Below, in pieces: positions 7,826 to 18,197 of a DNA stretch of 64,000 nucleotides (the first letter of the stretch is position 1; the number at the start of each line of letters is the position of its first letter). The notes under the pieces were generated by a model, which was not told the DNA's origin, did no database searches, and worked only from the letters and a program-made list of their open reading frames with translations. The position numbers and the translations under genes are program-made. Source of the stretch: Pseudomonadota bacterium (GTDB lineage Bacteria; Pseudomonadota; Alphaproteobacteria; Rhizobiales; Beijerinckiaceae); contig JAIUNR010000003.1 of assembly GCA_020161575.1 (NCBI GenBank), forward strand, positions 62,001-126,000, in the 5' to 3' direction.

Positions 7826-10800
7826 ATGCGTTTTCTGTCTCAGAGCCTCTTGCGGGCAGGACGCTCTATCCTTGCGTGCCTGGCCCTTCTCACGGCGCTT
7901 TGCCTTTCGGCCGCGGCGCAGACGCCCTACACCATCGCCCTTGACCCTGCCCCCGCCAGCATCACGATTGGCTCGACAGCCTCTTTCCGGGCCACGGTCC
8001 GTGATTCCGGCGGCAACCTGGCACCAGGCGTCACGGTCCTGTTCAACGTGCGCGGGAAAACCGTCACGTTCTCTGCCACGCAAGCCGCCGACGGCACAGG
8101 CGTTGCCACGCTGGCCTGGAACTTTTCTCCGCCCGGCGATTATGACCCGACAACCAATGTCACTGCCGCCGTATGGCTGGGTTACATCGCGAGCAACATC
8201 GAGGCCAGCCCCACGATCAATCTGGTCGCCGGCAACAGCCTTCCCGGCCCTCCCACCGGGGTTTCCGCGTCGGTGATCAACGCGCCTACCGCGCAGGTCG
8301 ATGTCTTCTTCACGCCGCCGGGCTATACCGGAACCCCTGCCGCGACGGACTACACCGTGACCGCTTCGCCCGGCGGCGCCAGCGCGACCTGCCCCGGTTC
8401 GCCCTGCCGCGTCAGCGGGCTAACCTTCGGCACCACCTATACCTTCACTGCCCGCGCGAACAATACCGCCGGCGCCGGGCCGGAATCGGCCCCTTCAGCC
8501 TCCGTCACCCCGCTTTCCGGCAACAACAACCTCTCCGCCCTGAGCGCGAGTGCCGGCACGCTCTCGCCGGCTTTCAGCCCCGCAACCAACGTCTATTCGA
8601 TCAGCGTTGCGAATGCGGTTTCCAGCATCGATCTCTTCGCGACGCCGGACGACGCGAATGCGACATTGCTGCTCGGTGGATCGCCCGTCGCTCCCGGCGC
8701 GCCGATGACGCGCAGCCTCAATGTCGGCATCAACAACATGTTCTTCTCTGTCCGGGCGGCAAATAGCACGCTCAGGAACTATCAGGTCTCGGTGACCCGC
8801 GCGCCCTCAAGTGACGCGACGCTGGCGAGCCTGACCTTGAGTACCGGCGCGCTCTCGCCCGCCTTTTCGGCGGGGGTGACGAGCTATACGGTGAACGTGC
8901 CCAATGCGACGGCATCGCTTTCGCTGACCCCCGTTTCAGCCTCTCCGACGGCGAGCATCCGGGTCAATGGCGCGAGCGTTGCAAGCGGTGCAACCGTGCC
9001 GGCTTCCCTCGTTGTCGGCGCCAACACCGTCGCCGTTCAGGTCACGGCGCAGGATGGCACGACCATTCAGACCTATACCGTCACGATCAACCGCGCGCCG
9101 TCGAGCAACGCGACGCTCGCAAGCCTGAGCTTGAGCACGGGAACGCTCTCGCCCGGCTTTTCCGCCGGCGTTACGGATTATACCGTCAATCTTCCCTTCG
9201 GCGCCACCGCGCTGTCGCTGACCCCCTCGGTCAGTGATCCCACGGCGACCCTCCAGGTCAACGGCGCGCCCGCAACCTCGGGGAGCGTGGCGGGACCATT
9301 CCCGCTTGCGCTTGGCGCCAACACCATCACCATTCAGGTCACGGCGCAGGACGGCACGACGCGCACGACCTATCGCGTTGTCGCGACGAGGGCGCAGGCA
9401 ATCGGCGCGCTGGTGCTCAGCGCTTCCACGGGTTCGGCCTTTCAGGGCGCGAGCATCACCCTCACCGCGACCTATACCGGCCCTGTCGCAGCGACGGGAA
9501 CCGTCACCTTCTTCAATGGCGGATCAAGTCTTGCGACCTTGCCGCTATCGGGCAACCGCGCCGAATTGACGCTTTCCAGCCTGCCGGCCGGCAATCTGAG
9601 CCTGACAGCCCGTTACAACGGCGATGCCAGCAATCAGGCCGTCACGTCATCCCCGATCTCGGTCCTCATCAATGCGCGCCCCAACCCGGCGAGCGATCCT
9701 TCCGTCAAGGCCATGGTCTCTGCACAAATGGCTTCCGCCATGCGTTTCGGGCAGGCGCAGATCGACGGGATCGCCAATCGGCTGGAACAGCTGCATGATC
9801 AGGGTGAAAACGCAACGCAAGATGGCCCGATGGCGGCGGAACGTGGCGGGGGCGGCACCCCAACCGGCATGACCGGCCCGCTTTCACGCTTCGAAGGCGT
9901 GGCACGGGTGGATGATCCGCTGCCGCAATCCGCCTCCCGGCAGGGTAGCGATCTCGGCCGCGGCCTCCAGCAGATGGCGATGATGCTGCCAAGCCTGGCG
10001 CAGGCCGTGAACAAGCGCGCCAACTTGCCCTTCGAGATCTGGACCGGAACCGCGCTCAGCGTCGGGCGCGCCCGGCAGGATGGCAGCTACAACCAGCGTT
10101 TCAACAATGCGCATCTCGTGATTGGCGCCGATCGCCGCTTCTCGCCTGATCTGCGCATCGGTTTCGCGGTTTCCGTCACGATCGACAATCTCGACATCGG
10201 CCGCGACGGCTCCCGTATCCGGGGAAGTGCGCCGAGCTTCGCGCTTTACGCTTCGTGGCGCATGATGCCGCAGACCTATCTCGACGTGCTCGGCGGTTTT
10301 GGCACGATGCGCTTGCAGTCACGTCGCTACTCGACGGTTGGCGGAGTCATGCTCGACGGAACCCGGACGGGACGCGATGTCTTCGGCTCCCTAGCCCTCA
10401 CGCGGCGCTTCACCGCCGGAAACTGGAACGCCGCGCTTTTCACGCGCTTCGACATGGTCACCGCCTGGCTCGATGGCTATGCCGAGCGTGGCGATCCGCT
10501 CTGGACGATCCGCTATGGCGCGACAACGAGCACGAGCTATGCGGCGGTCCTGGGCGGGCGGATCGGCTACGACATCAGGCTGGATTGGGGTACGCTCTCC
10601 CCCACCCTGCGGCTTGAATATCGCCGCAACTTCCAGGGCAGCTACAATCAGGATGTGGGGTATACCGACGGCGCCTCCTCGGGTGTCATCGTCGGGGCCG
10701 GCACCATGCGCAGCCAGTTCTCCGCGGGCCTGGGGCTGCGCGCCCGCCTTGAGAACGATCTCGCATTTGAGCTCGGCTATCTGCTCTCGGGCTCGTCGCG

Positions 10801-10849
10801 CGGCATCAATGGACAGCGCTTCTCGGGCGCGATGCGTTACAATTTCTGA
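7826..10849 (+). CDS. Autotransporter with Ig-like, FN3 and cadherin-like modules
   Basis: A 1007-residue surface protein. A signal peptide (about 1-31, ending AAAQ) leads to an invasin-type Ig-like domain (about 32-135), a fibronectin type III domain (about 138-232, holding a close cysteine pair CPGSPC) and three cadherin-like beta-sandwich repeats (about 233-325, 325-423, 423-520). These repeats share the unit SNATLASLSLSTGTLSPGFSAG. A bacterial Ig-like domain (525-617) follows, then a linker and a C-terminal autotransporter barrel (about 735-1007) ending MRYNF. This modular passenger differs from the beta-helix passenger of the first autotransporter. Role is probably adhesion or surface display. 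ATG 7826 is chosen because the signal peptide begins there. A strong stem-loop follows the stop codon. Confidence 0.85.
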   Translation: MRFLSQSLLRAGRSILACLALLTALCLSAAAQTPYTIALDPAPASITIGSTASFRATVRDSGGNLAPGVTVLFNVRGKTVTFSATQAADGTGVATLAWNFSPPGDYDPTTNVTAAVWLGYIASNIEASPTINLVAGNSLPGPPTGVSASVINAPTAQVDVFFTPPGYTGTPAATDYTVTASPGGASATCPGSPCRVSGLTFGTTYTFTARANNTAGAGPESAPSASVTPLSGNNNLSALSASAGTLSPAFSPATNVYSISVANAVSSIDLFATPDDANATLLLGGSPVAPGAPMTRSLNVGINNMFFSVRAANSTLRNYQVSVTRAPSSDATLASLTLSTGALSPAFSAGVTSYTVNVPNATASLSLTPVSASPTASIRVNGASVASGATVPASLVVGANTVAVQVTAQDGTTIQTYTVTINRAPSSNATLASLSLSTGTLSPGFSAGVTDYTVNLPFGATALSLTPSVSDPTATLQVNGAPATSGSVAGPFPLALGANTITIQVTAQDGTTRTTYRVVATRAQAIGALVLSASTGSAFQGASITLTATYTGPVAATGTVTFFNGGSSLATLPLSGNRAELTLSSLPAGNLSLTARYNGDASNQAVTSSPISVLINARPNPASDPSVKAMVSAQMASAMRFGQAQIDGIANRLEQLHDQGENATQDGPMAAERGGGGTPTGMTGPLSRFEGVARVDDPLPQSASRQGSDLGRGLQQMAMMLPSLAQAVNKRANLPFEIWTGTALSVGRARQDGSYNQRFNNAHLVIGADRRFSPDLRIGFAVSVTIDNLDIGRDGSRIRGSAPSFALYASWRMMPQTYLDVLGGFGTMRLQSRRYSTVGGVMLDGTRTGRDVFGSLALTRRFTAGNWNAALFTRFDMVTAWLDGYAERGDPLWTIRYGATTSTSYAAVLGGRIGYDIRLDWGTLSPTLRLEYRRNFQGSYNQDVGYTDGASSGVIVGAGTMRSQFSAGLGLRARLENDLAFELGYLLSGSSRGINGQRFSGAMRYNF

Positions 10850-10859
10850 ATATGCTTCT

Positions 10860-10887
10860 CTGCCCATGCGGAGAACAGCATGGGCAG
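10860..10887 (+). terminator. Stem-loop after the second autotransporter
   Basis: CTGCCCATGC, an eight-base loop, GCATGGGCAG: a perfect 10-bp stem starting 11 bases after the autotransporter stop. There is no T tract, so it may stop transcription weakly or protect the 3' end. Confidence 0.45.
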
Positions 10888-11021
10888 GGGCTGTATTGAC
10901 GGAAAACCCCGCCCGCTGGGCTGATATCCGCAAAATATCGCCGCTCTTTGCGCGCCCTGCTGCGCGAGCCCTCGAATCTGTCGTAACGTGGCAAAGCCAT
11001 CCTTGAAAAGGCGGAGTTGCC

Positions 11022-11735
11022 GTGCCCGCGATCCTGATTGTCGATGACGACCGCGACATCCGCACCCTGCTTGCCGCCTTTCTGGCCGCGAATGGCTATA
11101 CCGCGCAGACCGCGCAGGATGGTGCCGAGATGCAGGAGAAACTGTCTCGTACGAGCTTCGACCTCGCCATTCTCGACCGGATGCTCCCCGGCACGGACGG
11201 GCTCGCCCTTTGCCGGCAGATCCGGCAATCGAGCACGATGCCCATCATCATGCTCACCGCACGCGGCGAGGATGAGGATCGTATCGCCGGACTGGAGACC
11301 GGCGCGGATGATTACGTCACGAAACCCTTCAACCCGCACGAGCTTCTGGCGCGCATCCGGGCGATCCTGCGGCGCGCCGGGCATTCCGGTGCCCAGACAG
11401 CGCCGGAATCCCTGATCCGCGCCTATCATTTCGAAGGCTGGAACCTCTCCCTCGAACGCCGGGAGCTTGTAAACCCTGAGGGGGTGATGGTCGATCTTTC
11501 GACAGGGGAATACGATCTGCTCGTCGCCTTTCTGGAATCGCCCAACCGGATCCTCTCGCGCGATCATCTTCTGGAAGCGGCGCGCAGCCAGCCAGAAGCC
11601 ATTTTCGACCGCGCGATCGATGTGCAGGTCAGCCGGTTGCGCAAGAAAATCGAGCCGGGCGAGGCAAGCCCGCCGCTCATCCGCACGGTGCGCGGCGCGG
11701 GTTATCTTTTCGTGCCGAAGGTGACCCGCCTGTGA
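11022..11735 (+). CDS. OmpR-family response regulator
   Basis: A 237-residue two-component response regulator. The receiver domain (1-115) has the acidic pocket DDD at 8-10, phospho-acceptor Asp52 (LAILDRMLPG), Thr79 and Lys101 (YVTKPF). The C-terminal winged helix (about 135-232) has STGEYDLLVAFLESPNRILSRDHLL and ends VRGAGYLF. It starts at GTG 11022 with GGCGGAG upstream. Its stop overlaps the GTG start of the histidine kinase by four bases (GTGA), so the two are translationally coupled. The pair precedes an RND metal-efflux operon, and tandem TGAAACAATC repeats sit at the end of the kinase gene, so its likely target is that operon. Confidence 0.92.
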   Translation: MPAILIVDDDRDIRTLLAAFLAANGYTAQTAQDGAEMQEKLSRTSFDLAILDRMLPGTDGLALCRQIRQSSTMPIIMLTARGEDEDRIAGLETGADDYVTKPFNPHELLARIRAILRRAGHSGAQTAPESLIRAYHFEGWNLSLERRELVNPEGVMVDLSTGEYDLLVAFLESPNRILSRDHLLEAARSQPEAIFDRAIDVQVSRLRKKIEPGEASPPLIRTVRGAGYLFVPKVTRL

Positions 11736-13066
11736 GACGATGGCTCGACACGCTTGCCGCGCGCACCATGCTCCTGATGCTGATCGGCGTCGGGATCGTG
11801 CATGTCGCGAGCCTGTATGCCTATCAGCATGCCCTTAACCGCGAGATGGGGCTCGCGAACGAGACTCGCCTCGCCGATCGCCTGCTCACCATCCGCCGCT
11901 CGGTGATGCGCGTGGTTCCGGGCGAACGCGAGAGCGTGGCGCATGAAGTATCGGGCGGCCCGGTGGAGGCCCATTGGAGCGCCACCGAACATGCACGCTC
12001 CGGCGGGCCGGGCATGGCGCTGTGGGAAGGGCTGCGCCAAAGGCTCGTCGTGACCTCCGGCGATCTGCTGGATGAGGATATTGTCATCGGAGCAAACAGG
12101 AAGTCCGAGGCCGATCCGCATTTCGTTTTGGTATCGCTGCGCCTGCCGGATCAAAGCTGGGTGAATATCACGCTCTTCGCGCCAGAGGCCAAACCGCAAA
12201 CAGGCCATGGAACGGTTCTTTCCACCACCTTGATGGCATTGGGCGTGCTTCTCGTGTCGATGCTGGTCATCCGCTGGATGACGACACCGCTTCAGCGTTT
12301 TGCCCATGCGGCGCGCACCCTTTATCACGGAACGGACAGGGCGGAGGTGCCCGAGACCGGGCCGCGCGAATTTCGCGATGTCGCCAGAGCCTTCAACGAG
12401 ATGCAGGGACGCATCCGGCAATTGATCGCCACACGTGTCCAGACCCTCGCCGCCGTCTCGCACGACCTGAAAACGCCCCTCACCCGCATGCGCCTGCGGG
12501 CGGAAACACTCACCGACCGCGCCGCGGCGACGGGATTGATCCGCGATATCGAGGATATGGAGCGCATGCTCGAACAGACGCTCACGCATCTGCGCGGCGA
12601 CCGCAAGGATGAGGAGATGCGCACCCTCGATCTCGCCGCCCTGCTCACCACGCTGGTGAACGAGGCGATCGACCGGGGCGCGCGGGCCACGATCATTGCC
12701 GGCTCATCCGCGATCCTGGATGGGCGTCCGCTCGCGCTCAAACGGGCTTTCGGCAATCTCATCGACAACGCGGTGAAATATGGCGGCGATGTCACGGTCG
12801 CGATCGCCGACACGGGCAGCGAAATCCGGACCGAGATCGCGGATACCGGGCCGGGAATCCCCGAGGCGCGTCTGGAAGAGATGCTCCAGCCCTTCACACG
12901 GCTCGACCCTTCCCGCAATCCCGATCTCGGCGGATTCGGCCTTGGGCTTTCGATCGCGAAGGAAATCATGGAAGGGCATGGTGGCCGGATTGCATTAAGC
13001 AACCGTCCGGGCGGCGGGCTTCTGGTCCTTGCGGTGCTGCCGAAGCACGCTTCCGCCCAGCGCTGA
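11732..13066 (+). CDS. Sensor histidine kinase (HAMP, HisKA, HATPase)
   Basis: A 444-residue membrane histidine kinase partnered with the preceding regulator. TM1 is at about 11-31, a periplasmic sensor region at about 32-162, and TM2 at about 165-185. A HAMP linker follows, then a HisKA dimerisation helix with His244 in LAAVSHDLKTPLTRMR, and a HATPase domain with N box (LIDNAVKYG), G1 box (ADTGPGIP) and G2 box (GGFGLGLSI). The sensor domain lacks an obvious His/Met metal cluster. Genomic linkage to an RND pump and a multicopper oxidase makes a copper/silver or other heavy-metal signal plausible, but it is not proven. Its stop codon is the first base triplet of a tandem 10-bp repeat. Confidence 0.9.
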   Translation: MRRWLDTLAARTMLLMLIGVGIVHVASLYAYQHALNREMGLANETRLADRLLTIRRSVMRVVPGERESVAHEVSGGPVEAHWSATEHARSGGPGMALWEGLRQRLVVTSGDLLDEDIVIGANRKSEADPHFVLVSLRLPDQSWVNITLFAPEAKPQTGHGTVLSTTLMALGVLLVSMLVIRWMTTPLQRFAHAARTLYHGTDRAEVPETGPREFRDVARAFNEMQGRIRQLIATRVQTLAAVSHDLKTPLTRMRLRAETLTDRAAATGLIRDIEDMERMLEQTLTHLRGDRKDEEMRTLDLAALLTTLVNEAIDRGARATIIAGSSAILDGRPLALKRAFGNLIDNAVKYGGDVTVAIADTGSEIRTEIADTGPGIPEARLEEMLQPFTRLDPSRNPDLGGFGLGLSIAKEIMEGHGGRIALSNRPGGGLLVLAVLPKHASAQR

Positions 13067-13083
13067 AACAATCTGAAACAATC
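13064..13083 (+). promoter_or_regulatory. Tandem 10-bp repeat TGAAACAATC x2 (candidate response-regulator box)
   Basis: TGAAACAATC at 13064-13073 is repeated without a gap at 13074-13083, just upstream of the RND adaptor. Head-to-tail half-sites with a 10-bp period are typical of OmpR-family regulator boxes. The first copy overlaps the kinase stop codon. Confidence 0.45.
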
Positions 13084-13112
13084 GCGAAATCCGCCTGACT
13101 CACGTTTCTGGC

Positions 13113-14582
13113 ATGCCCAAGGCAGGACATGAACCATGGGATTCGCGCGTGCCGAACAAACCGGGGATGATATTGGCGGGGCTGCTGGCCTTCGTCGCGC
13201 AAAGCCAGCCGCTTACCGCCCATGAGGGGCATGACCACGGCGCGCCTCCGCCTCCCGTCTCCGCGACAATCGCGCCGCGCTTCGAGGCTTCGTCGGAAAC
13301 CCATGAGCTGGTGGGCGTGCTGCGCGAAAACGGCCTCATCCTGTTTCTCGATCTGTTCCAGGGCAACCGACCTGTCGGAGATGCGGAGATCGAGGTGGAA
13401 ACGCCCGGAGGGTCATTGAAGGCAAAGCCCCTCGGTGACGGCAGCTACCGGATCGCCGCGCCCTTCGCGGCAACGCCAGGGCGCTACGATCTGATCGCGA
13501 CCGTGATGCGGGGCGTCGAGATCGACATTCTCACCGCCACGCTGAACGTCGCCGCGGCCAACCCTTCGGCGCCAAAGCCGGGCGCCACGGACCTCGCCCA
13601 GCGCTTGCCCGATGGCGCGCTTTTCGTGCCAAAGCCAAGCCAGCGCATTCTCGGCCTCGAAAACATCAGGAGCAGCCGGGAAAGCCACCGGGCCAGCATG
13701 ACATTGCCGGGCCGCATCATCCCCGATCCCAATGCGAGTGGTGTCGTTCAGGCGGCTGTTGTCGGGCGGATCTCCCCGCCGCCGGGCGGCTTCAAAAGGC
13801 TGGGCGCAAGGGTCAGGGCCGGTGATCTGCTCGCCCTTGTGCAGCCCGCGGTTTCCGCCGCGGATCTCGCGTCGCAAGCCCAGTTGCGAGGCGAGATCGA
13901 GCAGCAGATCACGCTTGTCTCCCGGCGTCTTGAGCGCTTCCGGCAGATCAGCGCCGGTTCCATCACCCGTGCCCAGGTCGAGGATGCCGAACTCGAACTC
14001 GCCGGGCTGCATGCGCGCCGCGAGGCGATGGAGCAGACACGGCGCGCGCCCGAGCGCTTGATCGCGCCGGTCGACGGGGTGCTGGCGGCGGCGAATGTCC
14101 TCGCCGGGCAGATGGCGGACCCGAACGCGATCCTGTTCCAGATCATCGAGCCATCGCGGCTCTGGGTCGAGGCGCTCAGCCATGGCGGCCACGGCATGGG
14201 CAAGACCGGAAGCGCGCTCTTGCCGGATGGAAGGCGGCTTGGCTTGCGTTTCGAGGGCGCCGGCCTCTCGGAGCGCAATCAGGCCGTCCCACTGCATTTC
14301 TCGATCGAGACGGCGGATGATCACCTGCAACCGGGCCGGCTGGTGACGGTTCACGCGGAAACCGGCGAAAGCCGCGAGGGAATCGCCCTGCCCCGCGCGA
14401 GCGTGATCCGCGCCGCCAACGGCACCATGCTGGTCTACGAGCAATCTGGGCCGGAACGTTTCGTCGCGCGCGAGGTACGGGTCGAACCGCTCGATGCCAG
14501 CCGCGTTCTGGTGATCTCCGGTCTCGAAAGCGGCAGCCGCATCGTCACGACCGGCGCGGAACTGCTCCATCAGGTGCGCTGA
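13113..14582 (+). CDS. RND efflux periplasmic adaptor (CusB/CzcB-type membrane fusion protein)
   Basis: A 489-residue adaptor linking an inner-membrane RND pump to an outer-membrane channel. After a short hydrophobic export segment (MILAGLLAFVAQS) comes a His-rich patch HEGHDHGA, a likely metal-capture site. A beta domain (about 55-150) follows, similar to the N-terminal domains of CzcB-type adaptors. Then come the barrel-sandwich/hairpin region (PGRIIPDPNASGVVQAAVVGRI; coiled-coil about 245-310) and the membrane-proximal domain ending IVTTGAELLHQVR. The stop is three bases before the pump gene. The start is uncertain: ATG 13113 gives an unusually polar beginning, and GTG 13149 would place the signal segment nearer the N-terminus. 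Confidence 0.88.
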   Translation: MPKAGHEPWDSRVPNKPGMILAGLLAFVAQSQPLTAHEGHDHGAPPPPVSATIAPRFEASSETHELVGVLRENGLILFLDLFQGNRPVGDAEIEVETPGGSLKAKPLGDGSYRIAAPFAATPGRYDLIATVMRGVEIDILTATLNVAAANPSAPKPGATDLAQRLPDGALFVPKPSQRILGLENIRSSRESHRASMTLPGRIIPDPNASGVVQAAVVGRISPPPGGFKRLGARVRAGDLLALVQPAVSAADLASQAQLRGEIEQQITLVSRRLERFRQISAGSITRAQVEDAELELAGLHARREAMEQTRRAPERLIAPVDGVLAAANVLAGQMADPNAILFQIIEPSRLWVEALSHGGHGMGKTGSALLPDGRRLGLRFEGAGLSERNQAVPLHFSIETADDHLQPGRLVTVHAETGESREGIALPRASVIRAANGTMLVYEQSGPERFVAREVRVEPLDASRVLVISGLESGSRIVTTGAELLHQVR

Positions 14583-14585
14583 GCG

Positions 14586-17500
14586 ATGTTCCGCTTTCTT
14601 GTCACGCAATCGCTGAAGAACCGGCTGCTGGTCCTCGCCTTCGCCGCCATCCTGATGCTCTACGGGATGTTCAGCCTCACCCGCCTGCCGGTCGATGTGC
14701 TGCCCGACCTCAACAAACCGACCGTCACGATCATGACCGAGGCGGAAGGGCTCGCGCCGCCAGAGGTTGAGCAATCCATCACCTTCCCGCTCGAAACGCA
14801 GATGAACGGCGTGCCCGGCGTCAGCCGCGTGCGTTCGGTTTCGGGGATCGGGCTCTCGATTGTCTATGTCGAGTTCGATTGGGGCACGGATATCTATCGC
14901 AATCGCCAGCAGATCGCCGAGCGCCTCGCCCTCGTGCGCGATCGCCTGCCGGCCAATGTCACGCCGCAGATGGGGCCGATCTCCTCGATCATGGGGCAGG
15001 TTCTGATGATCGCGATGACGGGGCCGGATACGCTCTCGCCGATGCAGATGCGCGAGATCGCGGATTTCACCGTGCGCCCGCGCCTGCTCTCCGTTCCGGG
15101 CATCGCGCAGGTCATTCCGATGGGCGGGGAGGTTCGGCAGTACCGCGTTTCGCCCAACCCGGCCGCGATGCGCGCGCTGGGCGTGACATTGGAAGAGATG
15201 GAACGCGCGCTCGCCGCTTTCGGCGGCAATACGGGCGGCGGCTTCTCGGATCAATATGCCCGCGAATTCCTCATCCGCAATGTCGCTCGTTCGCTCCGGA
15301 TCGAGGATCTCGCGGGGCTCGTCGTCGCGATCCGGCGCGATGCGCCCGTCCGGCTCGATCAGGTCGCCGAAGTGGGTTACGGCGCGCGCCTCAAGCGCGG
15401 CGACGCGGGCTTCATGGGCAAGCCAGCCGTGGTGCTCTCGATCGAGAAACAGCCGGATGTCGATACCCTGCGTCTCACACAGGAACTCGAAAACACGCTG
15501 CGTGATCTCTCCCGGACCCTGCCGGCAGGCGTGAAAGTCGACAACATTCTCTTCCGGCAGGCGAATTTCATCGAAACCTCGATCAGCAACCTCAAGAAGG
15601 TGCTGGTGGAGGCGATCATCGTGGTCGCGATCGTGCTGTTCCTGTTCCTGCTCAATACGCGCACCACCCTTATCTCGTTGACCGCGATCCCCGTTTCCGT
15701 TCTCGCAAGTGCGATCGTGTTCCACGCCATGGGGCTTTCGATCAACACCATGACCCTGGGCGGGCTGGCGATCGCCATCGGCGAGCTTGTCGATGACGCC
15801 GTGGTCGATGTCGAGAACATCTTCCGTCGCCTGCGGGAGAACCGCGAGGCGGGAAACCCGCGCAGCACCTTCGATGTCGTGGTCTCTGCGAGCCAGGAGG
15901 TACGCTCGGGGATCGTCTATGCCACGGCCATCATCGTGCTGGTCTTCGTGCCGCTCTTCGCGCTCTCGGGCATCGAGGGACGCCTTTTCGCGCCGCTCGG
16001 CAAGGCCTACATCATCTCGATCCTGATGAGCCTCCTTGTCTCGATCACGCTCACGCCGGTCATGGCCTATTACATGCTCCCCAACCTGAAGCGCTTCGAG
16101 CATGGCGATAGCGCGCTGGTGCGTTGGCTCAAGCGCGCCAATGCCGCCCTGCTCGGGCTGGCCTTCCGCGCGCCGCGTATGCTGATGCTGGCGGCCGCGA
16201 TGATGGTTGCGGGGGCGCTGTGGACGGCATTCCAATTGCCGCGCGCGTTCCTTCCGCCCTTCAATGAAGGCACGTTGACCATCAACACGCTGTTCAACCC
16301 CGGTATTTCCCTCGCGGAGAGCCAGCGCATCGGGTTGATCGCCGAGCGCCTCATCCTCGATGTGCCGGAAGTGAAGCAGGTGGGGCGGCGAACCGGGCGC
16401 GCCGAGCTGGATGAACATGCGGAAGGCGTGCATTCCTCCGAGATCGAGGTCGAGCTGCGCCCTTCGGAACGCGGCAAGGAAGCCGTGATCGCCGATATCC
16501 GCGCGCGCCTCGCCGTGCTGCCACTCGTGACGAATGTCGGCCAGCCGATCTCTCATCGGCTGGACCATATGCTCTCTGGTGTCAGGGCGCAGATCGCGCT
16601 CAAGATCTTCGGGGAAGATCTCGACCAGTTGCGTCGCATAGCTGAGGAGCTGCGGGGCAAGATGGCGCTTGTGCCGGGGATCGTCGATCTTCAGGTCGAG
16701 AAACAGATCCGCATCCCGCATCTCGACATCACCCTCGATTACACCCGCGCCGCTCTGCACGGCGTCACGCCGGCTGCCATCGCCGAACAACTCGAACGTC
16801 TCTCGAACGGGCGGGTCATGTCCCGCCTCGTGGATGGCGCCCGCCGTTTCGATCTCGTGCTCCGGCTCGAGGACCCCGCACGCACGACGAACGCGCTCGC
16901 GCAAATGCTGATCGAAACGCCGCGCGGCTGGGTTCCCCTCTCGGCGCTGGCCGATCTGCGCGAGACCGACGGCCCGAACCAGATCCTGCGCGAGAACGGG
17001 CGGCGTCGGATCGTCGTTCTCGCGAATTCGGATGGCCGGACCGACATGGCCGCGATCATTGCCGATCTCCGTCGCATTCTGGGCGAACATGCCCTGCCTG
17101 CCGGAAGCTTCGCCATGCTTGAGGGCACGTTTCAGGCGCAGGAAGAGGCGAGCCGGATGCTGGGCATGCTGTCGCTCGCCTCGCTCGCGATGATCTTCGC
17201 CTTGCTCTATTCGCGCTATCGTTCGGCGCGCCTGGCGCTCATCATCATGGGCTCGGTGCCTCTCGCGCTGATCGGCTCCGTCGCGGCGCTCTGGCTCGCG
17301 GGGCAGCCGCTCTCCGTCGCGTCGATGATCGGGTTCATCACGCTCACGGGCATCGCCGCGCGTAACGGGATCCTGAAAATCAGCCATTGGATCAACCTGG
17401 CGATCGAGGAGAACATGCCCTTCGGGCGCGATCTCGTGCTGCGTGGCAGCCTCGAACGCCTTACACCGGTGCTGATGACCGCCCTTTCCGCCGGAATCGC

Positions 17501-17723
17501 GTTATTGCCGCTGATGATCGACGCCCATGCGCCGGGCAAGGAGATCCTTCATCCCGTCGCCATCACGATTTTCGGCGGGCTGATCACCGCCACGCTGCTC
17601 GACATGCTGCTTACGCCGGTGCTTTTCCTGCGTTACGGCGCCGCTCCGCTCGCACGCCTCGTCGCCGCGAGCCGCGAGCAGGCACTCGCCACCCCCGATC
17701 CTGCCTTTCGTGAAACCTATTAG
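14586..17723 (+). CDS. Heavy-metal RND efflux pump (CusA/CzcA-type permease)
   Basis: Inner-membrane proton-driven pump of 1045 residues with the usual duplicated six-helix layout and two large periplasmic loops. TM1 is at about 11-30. The central helix block contains [21 protein letters not shown], with Asp403/Asp404 where this family has its proton-relay acidic residue in TM4. The second block carries [21 protein letters not shown]. Length and the [20 protein letters not shown] start are typical of the heavy-metal group rather than the drug (HAE1) group. The substrate ion cannot be read directly; the neighbouring multicopper oxidase favours copper or silver. No outer-membrane factor gene is in the cluster, so an unlinked TolC-type channel must serve. 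Confidence 0.92.
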   Translation: MFRFLVTQSLKNRLLVLAFAAILMLYGMFSLTRLPVDVLPDLNKPTVTIMTEAEGLAPPEVEQSITFPLETQMNGVPGVSRVRSVSGIGLSIVYVEFDWGTDIYRNRQQIAERLALVRDRLPANVTPQMGPISSIMGQVLMIAMTGPDTLSPMQMREIADFTVRPRLLSVPGIAQVIPMGGEVRQYRVSPNPAAMRALGVTLEEMERALAAFGGNTGGGFSDQYAREFLIRNVARSLRIEDLAGLVVAIRRDAPVRLDQVAEVGYGARLKRGDAGFMGKPAVVLSIEKQPDVDTLRLTQELENTLRDLSRTLPAGVKVDNILFRQANFIETSISNLKKVLVEAIIVVAIVLFLFLLNTRTTLISLTAIPVSVLASAIVFHAMGLSINTMTLGGLAIAIGELVDDAVVDVENIFRRLRENREAGNPRSTFDVVVSASQEVRSGIVYATAIIVLVFVPLFALSGIEGRLFAPLGKAYIISILMSLLVSITLTPVMAYYMLPNLKRFEHGDSALVRWLKRANAALLGLAFRAPRMLMLAAAMMVAGALWTAFQLPRAFLPPFNEGTLTINTLFNPGISLAESQRIGLIAERLILDVPEVKQVGRRTGRAELDEHAEGVHSSEIEVELRPSERGKEAVIADIRARLAVLPLVTNVGQPISHRLDHMLSGVRAQIALKIFGEDLDQLRRIAEELRGKMALVPGIVDLQVEKQIRIPHLDITLDYTRAALHGVTPAAIAEQLERLSNGRVMSRLVDGARRFDLVLRLEDPARTTNALAQMLIETPRGWVPLSALADLRETDGPNQILRENGRRRIVVLANSDGRTDMAAIIADLRRILGEHALPAGSFAMLEGTFQAQEEASRMLGMLSLASLAMIFALLYSRYRSARLALIIMGSVPLALIGSVAALWLAGQPLSVASMIGFITLTGIAARNGILKISHWINLAIEENMPFGRDLVLRGSLERLTPVLMTALSAGIALLPLMIDAHAPGKEILHPVAITIFGGLITATLLDMLLTPVLFLRYGAAPLARLVAASREQALATPDPAFRETY

Positions 17724-17733
17724 GAGAACCGCG

Positions 17734-18102
17734 ATGCGCGCACTTTTGGCCTCTCTGCTGCTCGCTCTTGGGCTTGCCGGCGCTTCCGCCCACGAACAGC
17801 GGATCGGGCCGCGCGGCGGCATGCTGGTGGATGCGGGCAGCTACCATATCGAACTCGTCACATCCGAGACGATGGTCGAGATCCATCTCAGCGACGCTCA
17901 AGACAAGCCCCTGCCCGCCGCCGGCTTCAAGGCGCTGGCCATCCTGGCGGTGGATGGAAAATCCGCGAGGATCACGCTTGAACCCGCGCCGGATGGCGCA
18001 AAGCTCGTCGGAAAAGCAAGCGACGCACTTCCGAAGCGCGTGAAAGGCGCCGTCCAGCTTACCGCGCCGGATGGCCGGACCTCCACCGGCCGGATCAATT
18101 GA
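17734..18102 (+). CDS. Small exported protein of the metal-efflux cluster
   Basis: A 122-residue protein with a clear signal peptide (MRALLASLLLALGLAGASA, cleavage before HEQ). The mature part starts HEQRIGPRGGMLVDAGSYHIELV and is otherwise a small beta-rich domain with few charged clusters. The GPRGGMLVDAG...HIELV stretch resembles the N-terminal domain seen in some CzcB-type adaptors, so it could be a free-standing version that hands metal to the pump; this is inference. ATG 17734 is preceded by TAGGAGAACCGCG, a strong ribosome site, and lies 10 bases after the pump stop, so it belongs to the same operon. An earlier in-frame start inside the pump gene lacks this site. Confidence 0.75.
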   Translation: MRALLASLLLALGLAGASAHEQRIGPRGGMLVDAGSYHIELVTSETMVEIHLSDAQDKPLPAAGFKALAILAVDGKSARITLEPAPDGAKLVGKASDALPKRVKGAVQLTAPDGRTSTGRIN

Positions 18103-18197
18103 CGCGGCGCCGCGAAAGACACCGCGCCTCGTAAACCCGACATCCCGCCGCTTGCCCGCGGCGCCTCCCCTTCCTTCGAGAATAAACGGAGCCCTCC

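Noticed and set aside
13413-17387. A 1324-codon open frame on the minus strand opposite the RND adaptor and pump
   Set aside because: Its product is an Arg/Asp/His/Glu-rich string without domains, as expected from the antisense frame of GC-rich coding DNA; the plus-strand genes carry clear family motifs.
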